Shown: positions 55,194-63,768 of the stretch, piece after piece
How the letters are laid out: each line of letters starts with the position of its first letter
Position numbering within the stretch: the stretch's first letter is position 1
NCBI RefSeq assembly: GCF_026537325.1
Contig: NZ_JAFNMJ010000001.1
Span: 682,001 to 746,000, forward strand
From: Bifidobacterium sp. B4142
Lineage (GTDB): Bacteria > Actinomycetota > Actinomycetes > Actinomycetales > Bifidobacteriaceae
DNA length: 64,000 bases
Reading direction: 5' to 3'
Program-made: the position numbers and the translations under genes
The notes under the pieces: generated by a model
Told to the model about the DNA's origin: nothing
What the model saw: only the letters and a program-made list of their open reading frames with translations
Databases searched by the model: none

Positions 55194-55242
55194 TTGACAT
55201 ATTCGTATGACGTATGTAATCTCTTAATTATGAAAGGCGATT
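55184..55242. repeat. 10-bp inverted repeat flanking the gntK promoter
   Basis: AATCGCCTTT at 55184-55193 and its perfect complement AAAGGCGATT at 55233-55242 bracket the promoter. Because the first arm lies upstream of the start of transcription, it looks like two operator half-sites rather than an RNA hairpin. Confidence 0.45.
55194..55222 (+). promoter_or_regulatory. Sigma70-type promoter of the gntK operon
   Basis: TTGACA at 55194-55199, 17 bp, TAATCT at 55217-55222. The spacer holds a direct repeat CGTATG (55204-55209 and 55211-55216), a candidate operator for the FadR-type regulator of the island. This promoter shows that the open frame upstream of 55263 is not translated. Confidence 0.7.
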
Positions 55243-55262
55243 GCAAGGACGCAAGGAGGAAA

Positions 55263-55802
55263 ATGGTTGTACACGTTGTCATCATGGGTGTTGCAGGTTG
55301 CGGTAAGACCACGACAGGTGAGGCTGTGAGCAATCGATTAGGCTTTGTCATGGCAGAAGGTGATGATTTTCATTCGCAAGCCAACATTGAGAAAATGAGT
55401 CGTGGCATTCCACTCACGGATGAGGATCGTTGGCCTTGGTTGAGGGCCATCAATCGGTGGATGATTCGTTGCGATACTCAAGGAAAATCAACTGTGGTCT
55501 CCTGCTCGGCTCTCAAGCGTGCCTACCGTGACATTCTTCGAAATGACGTTCCGGTGCTTTTTGTGCATTTGTCAGGATCTTTGCAGCTGATAGCCGACAG
55601 GCTCGCCAAACGGAGTGGCCATTATATGCCTGCTTCCTTGCTACCCAGTCAATTTGCTGACCTGGAACCATTGGAGGCTGATGAACCGGGCAGCACAGTA
55701 TCAATTGACGGTACAGCGGATGAGGTTGCAGACCAGGTCGTTGATGTCATTGATGAATACCGTCGTGTATCGGAAGGAACTGATGCAGATCGGAAACATT
55801 GA
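55263..55802 (+). CDS. gntK: Gluconokinase
   Basis: Phosphorylates D-gluconate (or a related aldonate) at C6 for entry into the pentose phosphate pathway. P-loop IMGVAGCGKTTTGEAVSNRLG, the substrate region AEGDDFHSQANIEKMSRGIPLTDEDRWPWL and the Arg region SALKRAYRDILR are those of GntK. 179 residues from ATG 55263, with AAGGAGG 4-5 bases upstream. It is the first gene of the sugar-acid operon. Confidence 0.92.
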   Translation: MVVHVVIMGVAGCGKTTTGEAVSNRLGFVMAEGDDFHSQANIEKMSRGIPLTDEDRWPWLRAINRWMIRCDTQGKSTVVSCSALKRAYRDILRNDVPVLFVHLSGSLQLIADRLAKRSGHYMPASLLPSQFADLEPLEADEPGSTVSIDGTADEVADQVVDVIDEYRRVSEGTDADRKH

Positions 55803-55925
55803 AACTTGTGATGTGAACGTGACCTCATTTATGGCGCCCTCCGGGGGTGGGTACTGCCAAGTAAATGAAGTTCAAATAATACGACATCTTTAGAGAAAGG
55901 AAAACAAAGTAATCAAAATGATGTA

Positions 55926-55952
55926 GACATGGTGGAGTCCACGGATCATGTC
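55926..55952 (+). promoter_or_regulatory. Nested palindrome between gntK and the oxidoreductase gene
   Basis: GACATG (55926-55931) pairs with CATGTC (55947-55952), and inside is the perfect palindrome GTGGAGTCCAC (55932-55942). Possible operator or RNA hairpin in a 192-bp gap. Confidence 0.35.
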
Positions 55953-55994
55953 CATAAAAAGTATTGCCTACATACTCTGACAAGGGAGTCAATA

Positions 55995-57092
55995 ATGACT
56001 ACATTAAGAACAGCTATCATCGGTTGCGGCAAAGTCGCCGACTTTCATGCTAAGGCCTTCGTAAACCTGCCTGATTCGCAATTCGTGGCAGTGTATGATC
56101 GCAATCTTCAAAGAGCCCAGAAATTCGCCGAACCGTACAATGTTCACGCCTATGATGACATCAAGGATATGATCAGCAAAGAGCATATAGATGTTGTCAG
56201 CATCTGTACACCCCATCCGGCCCATGCGGCGCCGGCGATTGAAGCTATGAAGGCCGGTGCGCATATTCTCGTTGAAAAACCGATGGCCTCGTCTTTGGAG
56301 GATTGTGATGCCATGTTGGCTGTGGCTGAACAGGAGCACAAGAAAGTCGGAGTAATCTCGCAGCGTAGATTCTATAGACCATGTATGCGCATTAAGCAGG
56401 CGATTGATGCAGGGAAGATCGGCAAACCAGTGCTTGGCGCGGTTCGTATGCTTGGATGGAGAGACAAGCCATACTACGACAGCGATCCATGGCGGGGAAC
56501 TTGGGATGGCGAAGGTGGCGGTGTTCTGGTGAACCAAGCTCCGCACCAACTTGATCTGCTGCTTTGGTACATGGGTGAGGTTGATGAGGTTTATGGCGTT
56601 TGGCGCAATTTCAATCACCCTTATATTGAGGTAGAGGACACAGCCGTCGCCGTGATCAAGTTTAAAAACGGTGCTTTGGGAAATGTTGTAGTCAGCAATT
56701 CCCAAAATCCCGCGTTGTACGGCAAGGTGCACGTGTATGGCGACAACGGCGCAGGGGTCGGCGTGCAGACCGATGGGGGAGCAATGTTCATCGCTGGAAT
56801 GTCAACGATCACTGAACCCCCGTACAACGATTTATGGACCGTTGAAGACGAGGCCGATAAATTGGAATCTTGGAAAAAAGAGGACAGCGACTTCTTCAAT
56901 AGCGTGGATTCGATGCACTATTATCATCAGCTGCAGGTCGAGGACTTCCTGAAGGCTGTCATCGAAGACAGCAAGCCTTTAGTCGATGGATATGAAGGAC
57001 GTCGAACGGTCGAGCTGTTTACCGCCATCTACCAGAGCACCAAGGACGATGCTGTCATCAAGTTTCCACTGCATACCAGTCAGGATCGGTGA
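55995..57092 (+). CDS. Gfo/Idh/MocA family oxidoreductase
   Basis: NAD(P)-dependent sugar or polyol dehydrogenase of 365 residues from ATG 55995 with AAGGGAG upstream. Rossmann motif TAIIGCGKVADFHAKAF, the EKP catalytic motif in HILVEKPMASSLED, and the C-terminal sheet with VNQAPHQLDLLLWYMG, where His is the likely proton donor. No signal peptide. Its substrate is not known, but it lies between gluconokinase and an isomerase, so a sugar acid or lactone is likely. Confidence 0.85.
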   Translation: MTTLRTAIIGCGKVADFHAKAFVNLPDSQFVAVYDRNLQRAQKFAEPYNVHAYDDIKDMISKEHIDVVSICTPHPAHAAPAIEAMKAGAHILVEKPMASSLEDCDAMLAVAEQEHKKVGVISQRRFYRPCMRIKQAIDAGKIGKPVLGAVRMLGWRDKPYYDSDPWRGTWDGEGGGVLVNQAPHQLDLLLWYMGEVDEVYGVWRNFNHPYIEVEDTAVAVIKFKNGALGNVVVSNSQNPALYGKVHVYGDNGAGVGVQTDGGAMFIAGMSTITEPPYNDLWTVEDEADKLESWKKEDSDFFNSVDSMHYYHQLQVEDFLKAVIEDSKPLVDGYEGRRTVELFTAIYQSTKDDAVIKFPLHTSQDR

Positions 57093-57098
57093 TCGGTT

Positions 57099-57977
57099 AT
57101 GAAACTTGGATTTAACGAAGCAACTTCTAGAGATTGTTCTGATTTATCAACCGATTTGAAATTATGCGAACGTGCAGGTTTTGATTCCATTGAAATCCGT
57201 TTGGACATGCTCAGGAACTACATGAAGGATCACGACCTTGATGAGTTATCAGATTTCTTCGCTACGAGCCATCTGAAGCCCCACGCAATGAATGCCCTCT
57301 ATCTGTATGAGAAGCTATTCGCGCAAGACGATGATCCTGCCGAGCGAGAAACCGCCATGGACGATTTCAATCTGGCCTGCCGTGCAGCCCAGCACATCGG
57401 TTACAGATGTCTGATCGTGGTGGTGCCTCTGCATAGAAAGCCGGACGTTGAAGGCCCTTATGATGCGCCGTGGCCAGAAGTATTCTCCAACTGCGTTCGA
57501 ATTCTGATGACCCTAGGGCAGATGGCTGCGCCATTCAAGGTGAATCTGTGCCTGGAGTTGGTTGGACATGAATACAGCGCTGTAAGGACGGTAGAACGGG
57601 CTTGGGATATTGTCAAAGCAGTCGATATGAGCAATGTCGGCCTTTGCTTTGATGCATGCAACCTCTATCTTTATCATCATCTTCAGGATTTTTCTGTAAT
57701 GGAGTTGGTGAATCCGGAGAAGATCTTTGACGTGCACATCAATGACGCGGATGATTCTCCCATGCAAGGATTGATGCAATCCAACAGGGTCTTCTGCGGA
57801 GAAGGAAATATAGATCTGATGGACTTCCTTCGTGTGCTTCAACGCCTTGATTACCAGGGCAATGTGTCCATCGAAACATTCCGGCCCGAGTATTGGAGTT
57901 GTTCGCCGCAGTGGGTGGTGGATAATGCCTATCAGTCCACTCGATCAATGATGCAGAAGGCAGGTATCGTCTTCTAG
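57099..57977 (+). CDS. Sugar phosphate isomerase/epimerase (TIM barrel, AP endonuclease-like)
   Basis: 292 residues, 6 bp after the oxidoreductase. Motifs LCLELVGHEYSA, NVGLCFDACNLYLYHHL, DVHINDADDSP and the final VSIETFRPEYW supply the Glu, Asp and His metal ligands of the IolE/IolI/epimerase group. Such enzymes pair with Gfo/Idh/MocA dehydrogenases in sugar-acid or inositol pathways. The exact reaction is not known. Confidence 0.8.
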   Translation: MKLGFNEATSRDCSDLSTDLKLCERAGFDSIEIRLDMLRNYMKDHDLDELSDFFATSHLKPHAMNALYLYEKLFAQDDDPAERETAMDDFNLACRAAQHIGYRCLIVVVPLHRKPDVEGPYDAPWPEVFSNCVRILMTLGQMAAPFKVNLCLELVGHEYSAVRTVERAWDIVKAVDMSNVGLCFDACNLYLYHHLQDFSVMELVNPEKIFDVHINDADDSPMQGLMQSNRVFCGEGNIDLMDFLRVLQRLDYQGNVSIETFRPEYWSCSPQWVVDNAYQSTRSMMQKAGIVF

Positions 57978-58017
57978 CAACAACAGCTAACGATGCGGTG
58001 AGCAGGGAAATGCGACT

Positions 58018-59508
58018 ATGCCGTCGATTGCTGACCGCATCTTTAGAGGGGACAAGAACGTCAACATACCAGGAGGTACACCGTTGACACCGACAATTTT
58101 TCTTATAGTTTTGGTGCTAGCAGTCGCACTGCTTGTCTACACCACCATCAAGCTGAAGATTCATCCGGTCATTTCCCTGTTCGTCATAGCCGTAATACTG
58201 GGTTTGGTGCTCGGCGGCTCTCTTGGCGACACTATGGACAAGATCAATAAATACTTCGGATCCACTCTAGCGGGCATCGCCATTGTCATCATCTTCGGCG
58301 CCATTATCGCCATGGGTATCCAGGACACTGGTGCAGCCACAAAAATTACTAATTTCTTCATACGAATCTTCCGAGGCAAGCACCTTGAGCTTGCGCCATC
58401 CTCTGCTGCTTTCGTAATGACGTTGGCAGTGTTTGGAAATATTTCCGAGGTCCTGACCGCGCCGATTTCTGCCGTCATAGCCAAGCGCGAGAAGATCACC
58501 ATGGCGCTGATTGCGCCTCTGGTCTGTTTGGGATTGACACTGACCCACGGACTTGTTCCGACACATCCGGGGATTCTAGCAGTGAGCATCATGTTCAAGG
58601 CCAACATCGGCAAGGTGATGGTATGGGGCATCATCATCAGTTTCATCGCTTTCGTTGCCTCTTATCTCATCAGCAGACCCTTCTTGGGCAGAGAATACAT
58701 CGCGCCAAATCCTGGATTCGCGGATGGCTATGAGGAGGCGCCGGAAAACGCCCCGCTCGATCAGCTCTACATCAAGGAAGAAGGCACTCCTTCGACCTTC
58801 TGGTCTTTCATGCCTCTGATTGTGCCGCTGGTTCTGATAGCTGCCGGATCCTTGGGAACACTTGGCGTGAAGAAAGGCAGCACAGCATATGCAGTTTTCA
58901 ATTCCCTGGGCAACACCACATTTGCCCTTTTCGTAGGGGTCGTCCTGGTTGCTCTGCTGGTTGTCGGACGCAAGAACAAGGTGCTCGCCAGCGCTCGCAA
59001 AAGCGATGCATCCTTGTCCGACAAGTCTTCTGCCTTGGAGATCACTATGAACAGCTGGGTGGGTCGTGCCATGAAGACCGCCATCGACCCATTGATCATG
59101 ATTGGCATGGGAGGAGCCTTGGGCGGAATCCTTCAAGATAATGCCATGGTCAAGCAACTAGGCTCCATGATTGTCAACCTCAGCGTTCCTGCGGTTACCA
59201 TTCCCTTTGTGCTGGCGGCGGTGATGATGGGAGCCACAGGTTCGATGACCATAGCAGTCATGATCTCTGCGTCACTGGTCAACCCTATGATGGGCGCTTT
59301 GGGGTTGTCTCCGGTCGTCGCAACTCTTGCTATCGGCTGCGGCTCCATGGTATTCTGGCACGTCAATTGCAGCGGCTTCTGGATGATGACTTCGCTGTTC
59401 AATCTCAATACCAAACAGGGTCTCAAGTATCTGACCACACTGAATGCCTTGGGGGGAATCATCGGTTTCGCTGTGCTTTGCGGAGCTAGCGCCCTGGGTT
59501 GGGTCTGA
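58018..59508 (+). CDS. gntP: GntP family gluconate/aldonate permease
   Basis: H+ symporter with about twelve helices, 496 residues. Family markers: MDKINKYFGSTLAGIAIVII, GALGGILQDNAMVKQL, AAVMMGATGSMTIAVM. It imports gluconate-like acids. Start uncertain: ATG 58018 adds a 22-residue hydrophilic leader, but TTG 58084 has AGGAGG at 58071-58076, 7 bases upstream, and would start at the usual GntP N-terminus; TTG may be the true start. Fourth gene of the operon; its 3' end is at a strong terminator. Confidence 0.88.
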   Translation: MPSIADRIFRGDKNVNIPGGTPLTPTIFLIVLVLAVALLVYTTIKLKIHPVISLFVIAVILGLVLGGSLGDTMDKINKYFGSTLAGIAIVIIFGAIIAMGIQDTGAATKITNFFIRIFRGKHLELAPSSAAFVMTLAVFGNISEVLTAPISAVIAKREKITMALIAPLVCLGLTLTHGLVPTHPGILAVSIMFKANIGKVMVWGIIISFIAFVASYLISRPFLGREYIAPNPGFADGYEEAPENAPLDQLYIKEEGTPSTFWSFMPLIVPLVLIAAGSLGTLGVKKGSTAYAVFNSLGNTTFALFVGVVLVALLVVGRKNKVLASARKSDASLSDKSSALEITMNSWVGRAMKTAIDPLIMIGMGGALGGILQDNAMVKQLGSMIVNLSVPAVTIPFVLAAVMMGATGSMTIAVMISASLVNPMMGALGLSPVVATLAIGCGSMVFWHVNCSGFWMMTSLFNLNTKQGLKYLTTLNALGGIIGFAVLCGASALGWV

Positions 59509-59564
59509 TTAGCCATTCTGGAATCTCGAATACCCAACGGGTCATTTCAGGTGCGGGCTAACCT

Positions 59565-59608
59565 GCATAAACAGGTGCCTGCACCTGTTTATGCCATAAT
59601 TGCATTTT
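59565..59608. terminator. Perfect hairpin terminator after gntP
   Basis: A perfect 14-bp inverted repeat, GCATAAACAGGTGC (59565-59578) and its complement (59581-59594) with a 2-base loop, followed by a T-run (59603-59608). It lies between convergent gntP and the regulator gene, so it ends both. Confidence 0.85.
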
Positions 59609-59634
59609 TTCATTCATTTGCAGAATTTCAAGGC

Positions 59635-60435
59635 TCAGGACTGTTCAGTTGTAGTCCGTACTTCGTCGACGATCCGAGTCATGGCCTCTCTAGCAAGGTC
59701 AGGTTCTCCCTTCCATATCGCTTCTGCCACCTGATCATGCGCCTCCAAAGCTTCCGTTCTGGGTTTGGCTGGGTACATGCCCAGTTCGACCCTGCTGGAG
59801 AGCATGGTGTTGACCAGCGGTGAAAGCGAGGCGAATAACTCATTGCCGCTGTATTTGAGAATTTTATCGTGAAATCGGATATCGAGCTGGTGAAATTCCT
59901 CTAAATTTCCGGATGTCCCGTCTTTGTGCATTTTCATTGCTAAAACCGGCATCAAGGCACGAACTTCAATCGGAGCTCTTCGCGCGGTGTCTTCTGCAGC
60001 TATCGGTTCTACTGCCAAACGTAGTTCAGTTAGGGAAAGCAGCTGTTCCTTACGATGAGAGGAATGTAATTTCCAACGCATGACTTGGGTGTCTAATGAA
60101 TTCCATTGATCAAGGCTCTTGGCAATGAGCCCCACCCTTTTTCTAATATTCACAGCTTGCACGGATTGCAACGTTTGCGCTGTTTCTCTGGCTATAGTCC
60201 GGGACACCGAAAAACGTTGCTGTATGTCTGCCAGGGTAATGCTCGTTGTAGGCGGCCAACGTCCTTCGATGATGTCAATGGCAAGCAGCTCCGCAATATG
60301 AGTAGCATTGGGCCTAACGGATTTTTCGGTGTCGCAGTGGCTGGATGCTCCGCTGCGGGACTTTTGCGAAGCACTCAGTGTTTTGCCGCTTCCCGTTCTT
60401 GTCGGTGACGTTTCGAGACTGCTGGTAGTGCTCAT
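59635..60435 (-). CDS. FadR/GntR-family transcriptional regulator with FCD domain
   Basis: 266 residues. An N-terminal winged-helix (about 45-110: HIAELLAIDIIEGRWPPTTS, LADIQQRFSVSRTIARETAQTL) and a helical FCD ligand domain (RLAVEPIAAEDTARRA, DIRFHDKILKYSGNELF). The D-x-x-H-H-type residues for metal or acid ligand binding are in part visible. The first 40 residues are disordered. It is convergent with gntP and likely controls the sugar-acid operon through the operator-like repeats at the gntK promoter; the ligand would be a sugar acid. Confidence 0.85.
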   Translation of the reverse strand: MSTTSSLETSPTRTGSGKTLSASQKSRSGASSHCDTEKSVRPNATHIAELLAIDIIEGRWPPTTSITLADIQQRFSVSRTIARETAQTLQSVQAVNIRKRVGLIAKSLDQWNSLDTQVMRWKLHSSHRKEQLLSLTELRLAVEPIAAEDTARRAPIEVRALMPVLAMKMHKDGTSGNLEEFHQLDIRFHDKILKYSGNELFASLSPLVNTMLSSRVELGMYPAKPRTEALEAHDQVAEAIWKGEPDLAREAMTRIVDEVRTTTEQS

Positions 60436-60593
60436 ACTTTACAGATTATCAATACCATATGGCCAAAGAGGGTTCCTTCTGGAAGTTTGGATAGACGCAG
60501 GAACGGTATGCCGCAATAGATGCCCGGCCGTCCAGCATTTCATCATAATCCGGGCGGCCGTTGCTCAGAGTACTCTGAAGCGCAGCATTCTTG

Positions 60594-61333
60594 TCATTGC
60601 GCCGTATAGCCACCATCAACAACAAACTCGGATCCAGTGGAGAAGGAAGAATCATCACTGGTGAGATATAGGGCCATGTTGGCTATTTCACGGGTTGAAC
60701 CCAGCCGACCCATGGGGTGCAGTTTCTCGAGATCGCCACGCATCTGGGGATAGGCATCGACCATGCGAGTGCGGGCGTATCCGGGATGAATGGAGTTGAT
60801 CCGGATTGGGTATCTATGCTGAGCGCAATAGAGGGCGGCCGACTTGGTCAGCAGTCGTACCGCGCCTTTGGCGGCGTTGTATGCGTACAGATTGGCTATG
60901 CCAATCAATCCTGTAATAGAGCACATATTAATAATGGAGCCGCCATGCTCCTTATGTGCGCAATAGCATGTTTGACGCCCAGCATGACCCCATCCCAAAT
61001 CTACAGATAGGATTTTATGCCACTCGTCCATTGCAATATGCTCAGCGTCTTCAAAGAAGAGGATGCCCGCATTATTTACCAGTACATGGCTTCGCCAAAC
61101 TTGTCGCGTGTGGCACTGAAGACAGGCTCCCAGCTGTCCTCCTTTGCGACATCTTGAGCTACGAGAACTGCCTTGTCCCTGCCTATGGCGTCTATGGCCT
61201 TCTGTCCACCTTGCTCATCCAGATCGGCGATGACCACCTTGGCTCCCTCCTGCACGAGCAGTTGTGCAGTTGACAGACCGGAGCCCTTGGCTCCTCCTGT
61301 AATGATTGCCGCTTTACCTGTCAATCGTGCCAT
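60594..61333 (-). pseudogene. Short-chain dehydrogenase/reductase, frameshifted
   Basis: The N-terminal frame starts at ATG 61333 (MARLTGKAAIITGGAKGSGL, nucleotide loop) and ends early at 61076; the NNAG motif and later core are in the next frames. The catalytic AYNAAKGAV (Tyr and Lys) and the C-terminal VDGGYTAQ are intact in 60594-61031. Indels lie near 61083 and as a compensating pair near 60965-60990. A sugar or sugar-acid reductase such as gluconate 5-dehydrogenase would fit the neighbours, but the gene appears inactive unless the sequence has errors. Confidence 0.75.
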
Positions 61334-61357
61334 AGTTGACCTCTTTGTCCATGACAC

Positions 61358-62217
61358 CTTCTTTTATTCATGCTACTCGTGTGGCCTATAGCTGGATGGC
61401 GCTTCTATCATGCAAGCTTTAGCTGGATAAAGCGAGTCTGTCGGATTTGGACTTGACGGAGTATTGCTCATAAGGTAGATATAGGAAGAACCCCCCGTAG
61501 TTGTTAGGTCTCTATGCAAGGGCCCTTGGATTGCTAGGGCAGACGCCAAGGTTGTGCTGTTTCCATCTGTAAGGTGGTAAACGATAGGACCGACAGTAAC
61601 TCCTAACTATAAATCCCCCCCCCCCTCCTCCTCCTCTAGAATCCCACCTGTGCAACATTGCGCAAGTATTCTTATAGCCCAGGTATGAGCCCTTCATCGC
61701 GGGAATGGGTAGTATGTAAATCTAGTCCAGAAGAGAGTGTGTCAAAAGTACGTATACAGAATCAAACTTTTCTGTCAGTTCAGCATATGCGTATCCCCTT
61801 GTTTTTGAGAAAACAAATAGAAATTATCACTGGATAATTTGTTTTTCAAATACGTTGAAATTCAGTAACGAAAAGCACGGACATTACCAATTATAGATAT
61901 TGACTATCTTTTTGCAATCTGAAAAGATATCAAGACAAATATCGAGTAGAACTCTATCGTTTTCGTTGAACTCGGGAAAGGCGTTGAGCTTGCGCACAAT
62001 CAGAGTACAGCGATTCAGTTCAAATAAGTCTAGGACACTCTGAGCAGAAATATTAGGAAATATGTTAACGCTTATCACTTCAGCCTAGTTTGCGAGCAAT
62101 GACATGAAGGACGCGGGTGATAAGAGCTAAATCCCATCTGGAACCACCCAATATAGTTTCGAAACACAACCTGCTTTTATAGCAAAATATAGCCAGTTAG
62201 AAATATCTATAGAATCC
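61358..62217. other. Non-coding, AT-rich stretch with homopolymer
   Basis: About 860 bp without a convincing gene. A 64-residue minus-strand frame at 61884-62078 (AQSVLDLFELNRCTLIVRKL) has no ribosome site I can defend and no match I recognise. A run of eleven C at 61615-61625 is followed by TCC repeats. Elsewhere I see nothing. Confidence 0.4.
61615..61625. repeat. C11 homopolymer followed by TCC repeats
   Basis: Eleven C at 61615-61625, then TCCTCCTCCTC. No gene or promoter can be tied to it; it may be error-prone in sequencing. Confidence 0.5.
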
Positions 62218-62943
62218 TCATATTGGTATACGTCCCATACAAGGGTTCGCACTCCTTCTCGATTTCATGGTTCTCGTATGATATCGTTCCTGTCTTGTAA
62301 AAAGTAGGTCCGGTTCGCAGGCGTCAAGGATCTCCACTCGTCGAATGCCGGTCAGCAGCCGGGACCACATGTGTCTTCCAACGGAGTTGCCAGATGAGGA
62401 CGCCGCAGCGCACAGCATCGATTCCATTTCGGACATGCTAAAAGTGGTCTTTTCTCCGACGATCTTCTTGTACTGAGCATCCGTGCTTCGAGGAATGGGT
62501 ATCTTTTACAGCTGTGTTGGACGGGATGATCCAGTTTCTTATTGGCATTATGGAAGACAGAGTGGAGCATCGACCTCAGCTATTTCTTTAGGTTGATGCC
62601 TGCGTCTCCGAGTATTCGCCCCTTACAGTCATGAGATTCGGCTGTGTCCAGTATGCGCGTAATAACATCAGGGATGAACTTCACCAGCCGCTTGTCCTGA
62701 TAGTCTGCGAGGTGGCTTTGCAGGACGTTGATATGCAGTCTGTAGGTCTTTGGAACCGCTATCTCTCTTTTCTTTCCCAAGAAGACGGGTGGGGGGGGGG
62801 ATTATGAATCTAACGTGGCTGTCTTGTTCGCTTCCACCCCGTCTTTCTCTCCTTGCCTCGTTGCATCAGGCGCGGGCTTTCTCTGCGACGGATCCCGATT
62901 TGTCTGCGGTGAAGGTCTTCTTTCGCCGCCGCCCGTCCGGATA
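62218..62943 (-). pseudogene. Second tyrosine recombinase remnant, several frames
   Basis: On the minus strand, from about 62943 downward, fragments of an integrase occur in correct order. An arm-binding type N-terminus is at 62870-62943 (PDGRRRKKTFTADKSG). The core-binding domain is at 62580-62780 (YRLHINVLQSHLADYQDKRL), and the start of the catalytic domain with the first Arg (LLTGIRRVEILDACEPDL) at 62218-62436. The HxxR and Tyr end is missing. A G10 run at 62791-62800 lies between fragments. It is a second, more decayed integrase. Confidence 0.6.
62791..62800. repeat. G10 homopolymer within the integrase remnant
   Basis: Ten G at 62791-62800, preceded by GGGT. It lies at a frame change of the dead integrase and could be the cause or just decay. 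Confidence 0.5.
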
Positions 62944-63214
62944 GTACCCTAGGTATATTTGCTGCTTCTACTGTATCTTGCTTTTGATGACGGGTTACTG
63001 TCCCTGTCTTTGTTCGTTTAGGCGGCCTTGTACTCGAAAGGTATCCCGGCTTCGATAGCTCTTTTACGCTTCAGCTTCTGCCTTCCAAATTTTCTGTGAC
63101 ATTTGGGTGAAAACATCAGACCTTCGGTTGTGTATTAGTCGTGTATTTATGGTGTAAAATCGTTGATTTTCTGGCAATCTGTCAGGATAGTTCCTTATCT
63201 GCTTTTATTGCGCT

Positions 63215-63268
63215 GCTGATCCGTAGTCAGCAGGTGGCAGTTTTGAACCCTGTCTGGTGCACGAGAAG
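63215..63268 (+). repeat. Diverged tRNA-Arg 3' half (attR-like), with inverted anticodon loop
   Basis: Same length and orientation as 53188-53241. The stem GCTGA/TCAGC is kept, but the seven bases of the loop are TCCGTAG, the exact reverse complement of CTACGGA in the functional tRNA. Beyond the arm 35 of 42 bases match, most differences being transitions. No tRNA 5' half precedes it, so it is not a tRNA gene. Confidence 0.6.
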
Positions 63269-63499
63269 TTAATAGTTCCAGAGCTTCAAGGCTGGGGCCA
63301 TTCTTGTTTTCAGAGTCGGGCATATTACTTATACTGGATTCCCCTTCGGACTGACTCTGGCCGCATAGTATTGCGGCAGATAAGAGTCGCTACATTCTCG
63401 GGCCGGTATCTGGTCAGGAGTCCTATGTGCAAGTATGGAAGCTCGATTTTCTGCGTTTTCCATACGTTCAGTGTGTGTTCATCTGTACCGGTAGGATCT

Positions 63500-63768
63500 C
63501 GGCAATCTCTACGGATGCCAGCGGCTTTGTTCGGCGGCGTAGCCATTTTCACTTTCATTGGTTCTCATGACTCGATTTGGCTTTGATATATAACCGGCAC
63601 GGGGGACTGGGAAGACGCACTGAGATGGTCGTTAGGTCTTCGTCAGATATGTGGACAGGATTGGTTCTATATCGTTTTTCGATGTTCCATCTCGTATTCG
63701 GGTCCCATTTTGTTGGGCATCTCGTTATCCACTTCGAAGTAGCCGTTAAATTCCCATCAGCTCCATAG
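63500..63768 (-). pseudogene. Ribbon-helix-helix type antitoxin remnant
   Basis: Minus-strand reading DEDLTTISVRLPS then RLYIKAKSSHEN continues, past two stops, as KWLRRRTKPLASVEIAEIL, which follows the usual antitoxin pattern of a VRLP strand and a helix with SHES/SEWLRR-like text. It sits directly after the toxin-like frame. Two in-frame stops make it non-functional. Identity is a pattern judgement, not a search. Confidence 0.35.

Larger units (their letters stand above)
53188..63268. mobile_element. Decayed integrative island at tRNA-Arg carrying a sugar-acid operon
   Basis: About 10 kb bounded by the tRNA-Arg 3' half and its diverged copy. The content includes broken tyrosine recombinase genes at both ends, a glycosyltransferase remnant, the intact gntK to gntP module with regulator, and a frameshifted SDR. 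The DNA is visibly richer in A and T than the flanking genes, which supports foreign origin. No conjugation or phage structural genes are present, so it cannot be active. Confidence 0.6.

Noticed and set aside
61615-62800. Homopolymer C11 and G10 as phase-variation switches
   Set aside because: Neither lies in or before a living gene; likely decay or sequencing noise.
63215-63268. A second tRNA-Arg gene
   Set aside because: No 5' half, D arm or acceptor pairing; the sequence starts at the anticodon arm.
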